Made by a program: the position numbers and the translations under genes. The notes under the pieces are model-generated. The model was not told the DNA's origin and searched no databases. It saw only the letters and a list, made by a program, of their open reading frames with translations. DNA of 64,000 nucleotides from Khoudiadiopia massiliensis (lineage in GTDB: Bacteria > Bacillota > Clostridia > Tissierellales > Peptoniphilaceae): assembly GCA_900290095.1 (NCBI GenBank), contig OKQS01000005.1, positions 26,300 to 90,299 on the forward strand. The letters run 5' to 3'. Shown piece after piece: positions 60,101 to 64,000 of this stretch. How positions within the stretch are numbered: the first letter of the stretch is position 1; each line of letters opens with the position of its first letter.

Positions 60101-61168
60101 ATGCAAAAACTTAAAAAAGTTTCAGGAGCCTTCCTGGTTCCCCTCTTGTCTATCCTCCTGGCCTTCCTGGTTGGCGGAATAATCATGGCTGTTTTGGGCG
60201 CCGATCCCTTCAAGGCTTTTCAATTCCTTATTAAAGGGGCATTCGGAACCCAGGCCGGAGTTGGGACAACCCTAACAAAAGCCACACCACTAATGTTCAC
60301 AGCCCTTTGTGCCTGCTTTGCCTATAGGTGCGGGGTCTATAACCTGGGAGGTGAAGGCCAGTTTCTGATGGGCTCAATAGCCGCCTTTGTTACCTGCCAT
60401 TTCACAGGCCTCACAGGCTTTGCGGGAATTCTCCTTGCTTTAATAGCTGGAACCCTGGCCGGAGGCTTATGGGGGATGATACCTGGCATATTGAAGATAA
60501 CCCGGGGTCAGAATGAGATGATAATATCAATAATGCTCAACTACGTAGCCACCCTTTTTATGGGTGTAATATACACAAGTTGGTTAAGGGACGCTTCAGT
60601 TCCTCAGACGCCGGCAATCAACGATGCGGTTCGTCTGCCTCGTCTATTCCCGGGCATGAGGGTAACCTGGGGCTTGGCCATAGCGGTTATGGTTGGAATA
60701 TTGATCTACTATTTCCTATTCTGGACAAGCTCGGGCTTCAAGCTCAGGGCCGTTGGAATCAACCAGACAGCCAGCCGCTTTAACGGCTTTCCTGTTAACA
60801 GATATATGCTTATGAGCTTTATAGTTTCGGGAGCCATTGCGGGCTTGGGCGGAGGGGCCGAACTTCTGGGCACCCAGTTCAGGCTGATAAACGGCTTTGG
60901 CGCCGGATACGGCTTTGACGGCGTTGCTATGGCCCTGATCGGCATGCTCCATCCTATAGCAACCCTGGTTGTCGCCCTATTCTTTGCGGCCCTGCGTGTA
61001 GGATCCACAACCATGCAGGCGGCAACAGGGGTTCCGACAAGTGTTTCAGATATAATTCAGGCTTTGATGATAGTCTTCTCAGTTGCGGGCATGGCCCTAA
61101 CTAAGCTGCCCGAGTTCCAGGCCTGGAAGAACAGCATATTTAAGAAGAGAAAGGCGGGTGAGGAATAA
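60101..61168 (+). CDS. BMP-type nucleoside ABC transporter permease 1
   Basis: A 355-residue membrane protein of the BPD_transp_2 permease family, similar to YufP/NupB. YRCGVYNLGGEGQFLMG, GQNEMIISIMLNYVA and AVGINQTASRFNGFPVN are family blocks. It pairs with the next permease, whose start overlaps its stop (TAATG). Confidence 0.92.
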   Translation: MQKLKKVSGAFLVPLLSILLAFLVGGIIMAVLGADPFKAFQFLIKGAFGTQAGVGTTLTKATPLMFTALCACFAYRCGVYNLGGEGQFLMGSIAAFVTCHFTGLTGFAGILLALIAGTLAGGLWGMIPGILKITRGQNEMIISIMLNYVATLFMGVIYTSWLRDASVPQTPAINDAVRLPRLFPGMRVTWGLAIAVMVGILIYYFLFWTSSGFKLRAVGINQTASRFNGFPVNRYMLMSFIVSGAIAGLGGGAELLGTQFRLINGFGAGYGFDGVAMALIGMLHPIATLVVALFFAALRVGSTTMQAATGVPTSVSDIIQALMIVFSVAGMALTKLPEFQAWKNSIFKKRKAGEE

Positions 61169-62091
61169 TGGATTGGATGTCTAGTTTATTTTTACAAACC
61201 ATTCGCCTGGCTATTCCAATTCTTTTGATTGCCACAGCGGAACTCTACGGCCAACGTGCAGGTATGGTAAATATCGGTCTTGAGGGTCTGGCATCAATTG
61301 GCGCCCTGGTAGGTTTTCTGACCTGCTACATAACAGGGTCAAATTGGCTGGGACTAATTTGCGGGGGCCTGGCAGGAATAATGGTCAACCTGATCTATGC
61401 CTTTTCAACGATAACCCTCTGTGCCAACCACACGGTTTACGGCATGGCCATAAACATATTCGCCCCTGCCCTGGCCTCGTTTATATATCGAGTCTATTTC
61501 GGAACCGGATCGGATTTGAAGCAGATCAAGACCATGTCTTCGATTGCTATTCCGGGACTTAAAGACATTCCCGTGATCGGGCCCATTCTATTTGATCAGA
61601 GCCCTATGGTTTATCTGACCTTCCTGCTCATCATATTTACGGTCATCTTTTTCAACAGGACCAGGGCGGGACTGAGCTATAAGTCGGTAGGTGAGCACCC
61701 CCACGCAGCTGCAACCCTGGGTATCCCGGTTGTAGGAATAAAGTACCTGGCTTGCATAATCTGCGGTGCCTTAGCGGGAATTGGCGGGGCCTATCTGACA
61801 ACCTGCTACGCAAACACCTATACAGACGGAATTGTTGCGGGCCGTGGATTTATTGCCCTGGCAGCCGTAATATTCGGACGTTGGAATGCGGGCGGTATCT
61901 TGATGGCCTGTATGTTCTTCGGGTTCTGCGATGCTCTTCAAATCAGGCTCCAGGTATCCGGAATCGCTATTCCTTACCAGTTTTTCCAGATGATACCATA
62001 TATGGCCACCATAATAGTCCTGACCCTTATCGGGACCAGGCAGGCCGGACCTAAGGCCAACGGAAAGCCATATAGGCGAGAGCAGCGATGA
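61168..62091 (+). CDS. BMP-type nucleoside ABC transporter permease 2
   Basis: A 307-residue permease like YufQ/NupC. The N-terminal AELYGQRAGMVNIGLEGLA and the later VGEHPHAAATLGIPV and AGRGFIALAAVIFGRW are typical. Together with permease 1 it builds the channel for nucleosides. Translationally coupled to permease 1. Confidence 0.92.
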   Translation: MDWMSSLFLQTIRLAIPILLIATAELYGQRAGMVNIGLEGLASIGALVGFLTCYITGSNWLGLICGGLAGIMVNLIYAFSTITLCANHTVYGMAINIFAPALASFIYRVYFGTGSDLKQIKTMSSIAIPGLKDIPVIGPILFDQSPMVYLTFLLIIFTVIFFNRTRAGLSYKSVGEHPHAAATLGIPVVGIKYLACIICGALAGIGGAYLTTCYANTYTDGIVAGRGFIALAAVIFGRWNAGGILMACMFFGFCDALQIRLQVSGIAIPYQFFQMIPYMATIIVLTLIGTRQAGPKANGKPYRREQR

Positions 62092-62098
62092 TTTTGGA

Positions 62099-62117
62099 TT
62101 AAAACGATACGTTTTAA
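62099..62117. promoter_or_regulatory. Perfect 19-base palindrome before the BMP lipoprotein gene
   Basis: TTAAAACGATACGTTTTAA has arms TTAAAACG and CGTTTTAA with an ATA centre. It stands 7 bases after the permease stop and before the ribosome site TTTGGAGG of the lipoprotein gene. It may be an operator, since a CG-flanked palindrome suits LacI-type proteins, or an RNA hairpin that sets relative expression of lipoprotein and permeases. It is not a PurBox by sequence. Confidence 0.5.
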
Positions 62118-62153
62118 TATAAGAAGGTTACTAAAATACTTTTGGAGGTAGAA

Positions 62154-63233
62154 ATGAAAAAATTAATTTCAATGTTACTTGCATTTGCCATGGTCTTATC
62201 ATTGGCAGCATGCGGCGGCAAGGGTGGAGATCAAAGCACATCTGACACTTCACAGGCTGAAAGCACTTCAACTGCTGAAACCGGCGGACAGAAGAAACCT
62301 GACGGAACAGCTTACAAAGTAGCTATGATCTGCGATTCAAGTATTAACGACGGCGGCTGGGGTGCAGCTTGCTACAACGCCATGATCGCAGCAGCAAAGA
62401 AGATGGGTTGGGAGACTGAAGTTACCGACACTATTTCTCAGGATGCTTACTATGATTCAATAGTAGCTTACTGCTCACTGGGCTATGACATGATCTACGC
62501 TCCAGGAAACCAGTACACTGATGCCGTTTTACAGGCTGCAGACGAATATCCGGATATTGCCTTCGCTCTTTTAAACGGAGCTAAAGAAACACCGGCTAAG
62601 GCCAAGAACGGTAACGTTGCTTCATTGTTGCCTGATGCCAAGCAAATCGGCTGGATCGCAGGAGCCCTTGCAGGTCTTATGACTGAAAGCGGAAAATTGG
62701 GCTTCGTCGGCGGTATGGAACTTGACACAACCAAGGGTAAAATTGCCGGTTATGAAGAGGCTGCAAAGTTTGTAGGAGAGAAGAAGGGCAAGAAGATTGA
62801 GCTCTTGAACGTTCCATATGCCAACTCTTTCTCAGATGCTCCTAAGGGTAAAGAATTCGCCAATGAGCTTATTTCTCAGGGCGCAGATGTCTTCTTCGGA
62901 GACGCTTCCGCTGTTGACTCAGGTGTGCGTGAATCCATTGATGCCGCAAACAAGGCTTCAGGAAAGGTTAAAATCTTTGACATTGGCCAGCCTGCAGATA
63001 TCTTGGGACAGAATGAATGCATTATTTGCTCACAGGTAACAGACAACTCCGCTATGATAGTCGCTTCAATGCAGGAAGTCATTGACGGCAAATTCGGTGG
63101 AAAGACCCTGTTCGGAACTCTCCAGAACGGAACTCTTTCTGCCGGTGCAATAAGCGAGCTGGTACCTGCCGAAGTCAAGGACGAATATCTTGGCTATATC
63201 GAGCAGATGAAGAATGATACTTTCATGAAATAA
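62154..63233 (+). CDS. BMP family nucleoside-binding lipoprotein
   Basis: A 359-residue BMP (PnrA-like) binding protein. The signal ends in LAAC (Cys20), followed by a Gly/Ser/Thr linker. KVAMICDSSINDGGWG starts the domain and corresponds to the usual 'D-x-G-x-x-x-D-x-S-(F/W)' region of PnrA. GFVGGMELDTT follows. It captures purine nucleosides at the surface for the ABC transporter encoded upstream. ATG 62154 follows TTTGGAGGTAGAA. Confidence 0.92.
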   Translation: MKKLISMLLAFAMVLSLAACGGKGGDQSTSDTSQAESTSTAETGGQKKPDGTAYKVAMICDSSINDGGWGAACYNAMIAAAKKMGWETEVTDTISQDAYYDSIVAYCSLGYDMIYAPGNQYTDAVLQAADEYPDIAFALLNGAKETPAKAKNGNVASLLPDAKQIGWIAGALAGLMTESGKLGFVGGMELDTTKGKIAGYEEAAKFVGEKKGKKIELLNVPYANSFSDAPKGKEFANELISQGADVFFGDASAVDSGVRESIDAANKASGKVKIFDIGQPADILGQNECIICSQVTDNSAMIVASMQEVIDGKFGGKTLFGTLQNGTLSAGAISELVPAEVKDEYLGYIEQMKNDTFMK

Positions 63234-63287
63234 AGATTTCAATGAACTAAAGTAAAAAGGGTTCAATAAAAAAAGCAAATATAAGGG

Positions 63288-63323
63288 ACCGGGTCAGGGC
63301 TTTGAGCTTTGGCCCGGTTTTTT
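63288..63323 (+). terminator. Intrinsic terminator of the BMP operon
   Basis: ACCGGGTC (63288-63295) pairs with GGCCCGGT (63311-63318), with one G-T pair, followed by six Ts. It lies 55 bases beyond the lipoprotein stop. Confidence 0.88.
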
Positions 63324-63364
63324 GCTGTATGCCAAGGGGTCGCGGGGTTGGGCTTGGCTTGGCG

Positions 63365-63598
63365 ATAGTGTTGGTTTGTCGAAAAGCGGGGGACCAACAC
63401 TATTAAAATCGGCCCGGAGGCGGGCAAGGACTAGTGTTTATTTAGCAAAAAGGGCTAACCAACACTACTGAAGTTGGCATGAATTCGACTCGGTGATAGT
63501 GTTGGTTGGCTGAAAATGCGGAACCAACACTATGTAAGCCGGCTGAGAGCCGGTTAAGGGATAGTGTTTATTAGCTAAAAAGGGCGAACTGACACTAA
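63365..63598. repeat. Array of four imperfect palindromes with about 65-base period
   Basis: Four hairpin-forming units begin at 63365, 63432, 63496 and 63561. Each opens with TAGTGTT and closes with AACACTA or GACACTAA, 36-39 bases long. Units 1 and 3 share ATAGTGTTGGTT and ACCAACACTAT; units 2 and 4 share TAGTGTTTATT and the loop AAAAAGGGC. So the array is best described as a duplicated pair of about 130 bases. The gaps differ in sequence. The remaining bases up to 63873 show no gene. Confidence 0.8.
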
Positions 63599-63873
63599 TG
63601 GAGCCATTAAACTACTTCCCATAATGCGGACACCATTCCAACTCATAATCACGGGACTGGGTCCCCTCTATTTCATTTAGTCTTATTTAGTTTTATTTAG
63701 TCTAAAAAGCTCCTAAAGCCTTCCAATCACCTGGTTTGAGTAGAATTCCACTTCCTCCCATGCTAAGCTTTTCTTAACAATAGATTAAGAAATCCTTCAG
63801 CCTAAAAATATCAAATCCCCGGCTAAAGAATTTCAAGAACTTTATCTAAAGCATATGAGGAGGATGAAAAAAT

Positions 63874-64000
63874 ATGACGAAAGTCAAGGACCATGCCCTT
63901 AAAATCTTTCTAAAAAGATCTAACAATTTTGCGGCAATATTCAACACCTTTGTTCCGGACCTTCCGCAAATTGATCCAAGTAAATTGAGTGAATATGACA
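63874..64000 (+). CDS. Start of an unidentified gene, 3' truncated (possibly Rpn/PDDEXK-like)
   Basis: ATG 63874 follows the strong ribosome site GAGGAGG (63857-63863) and is open to the window edge, giving 42 residues starting MTKVKDHALKIFLKRSNNFA and then FNTFVPDLPQIDPS. The pattern of a short helix, then F-A-x-I-F-N and a 'P-D-L-P' turn recalls the N-termini of Rpn-type recombination-promoting nucleases, but the piece is too short for a firm call. Confidence 0.5.
   Translation, partial: MTKVKDHALKIFLKRSNNFAAIFNTFVPDLPQIDPSKLSEYD

Noticed and set aside
63365..63598. CRISPR array reading of the repeat cluster
   Set aside because: Units differ in sequence and alternate in type, each is itself a hairpin, and there are only four. 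No cas gene lies in the window.
1..64000. tRNA, rRNA or phage integration genes
   Set aside because: Reading both strands I saw no tRNA cloverleaf with CCA end, no rRNA segment and no integrase. This was a reading by eye; a tRNA scan would settle it.

Overview
The window looks like a chromosomal segment of an anaerobic, fermentative, low-GC Gram-positive bacterium (Bacillota, Clostridia/Tissierellia-like). The signs are strong AGGAGG-type ribosome binding sites, cre-like catabolite control sites at operon promoters, several PTS systems, lipoprotein binding proteins, and a selenium-dependent purine hydroxylase locus. No species can be named from the sequence alone.

Layout. (1) 1-8127: the 3' end of a molybdenum hydroxylase (xanthine dehydrogenase type) with yqeC, a mocA-yqeB fusion and xdhC on the plus strand. 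On the minus strand are selD, yedF, a DUF3343 gene and a NifS-like gene. This is the known selenium-dependent molybdenum hydroxylase maturation set. (2) 8400-13413: a mannose-family PTS with a SIS-domain sugar-phosphate enzyme, plus a GntR regulator paired with a UTRA protein that has no DNA-binding domain. (3) 13459-14368: a decayed LUD gene and a deleted ISL3-type element. (4) 14627-24890: an unassigned sugar or polyol locus with a split transketolase, two class II aldolases, a HAD phosphatase, a zinc dehydrogenase, a SorC regulator, a galactitol-type PTS with its own HPr, and a 2-hydroxyacid dehydrogenase. (5) 25141-32085: a ribose-type ABC operon with an embedded esterase, rbsD, a LacI regulator and ribokinase. 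(6) 32298-33164: a second broken ISL3 element. (7) 33249-37367: an amidohydrolase facing a DUF3100/TSUP/Crp cluster. (8) 37452-42035: a YheO regulator facing RidA, a PLP C-S lyase-like enzyme, a sodium symporter with a 26-residue companion, and an ECF S component. (9) 42167-52803: a sulfoquinovose locus of the transaldolase (sulfo-SFT) type, fed by a tripartite tricarboxylate-type transporter and controlled by a ROK regulator. (10) 52852-63233: a structured leader RNA, two adenine-deaminase-family genes, an NCS2 permease and a BMP-type nucleoside ABC transporter. (11) 63365-63598: an array of four imperfect palindromes, then the start of a truncated gene.

The two ends (1-8.1 kb and 53-64 kb) share a clearly higher G+C and a common theme: purine uptake, adenine deamination and hydroxylation of purine rings. 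Between them lies about 45 kb of AT-rich sequence carrying modular sugar operons, pseudogenes and insertion-element remnants. As hand-counted spot checks, bases 1501-1560 hold 32 G+C of 60, while 17581-17640 hold 19 of 60. My reading is that an accessory carbohydrate island separates two parts of one purine-catabolic region.

The best functional call is the sulfoquinovosidase and its neighbours. The best candidates for undescribed biology are the split-transketolase/galactitol-PTS pathway, the TTT transporter in a sulfoquinovose operon, the leader RNA before the deaminases, and the divergent first deaminase.
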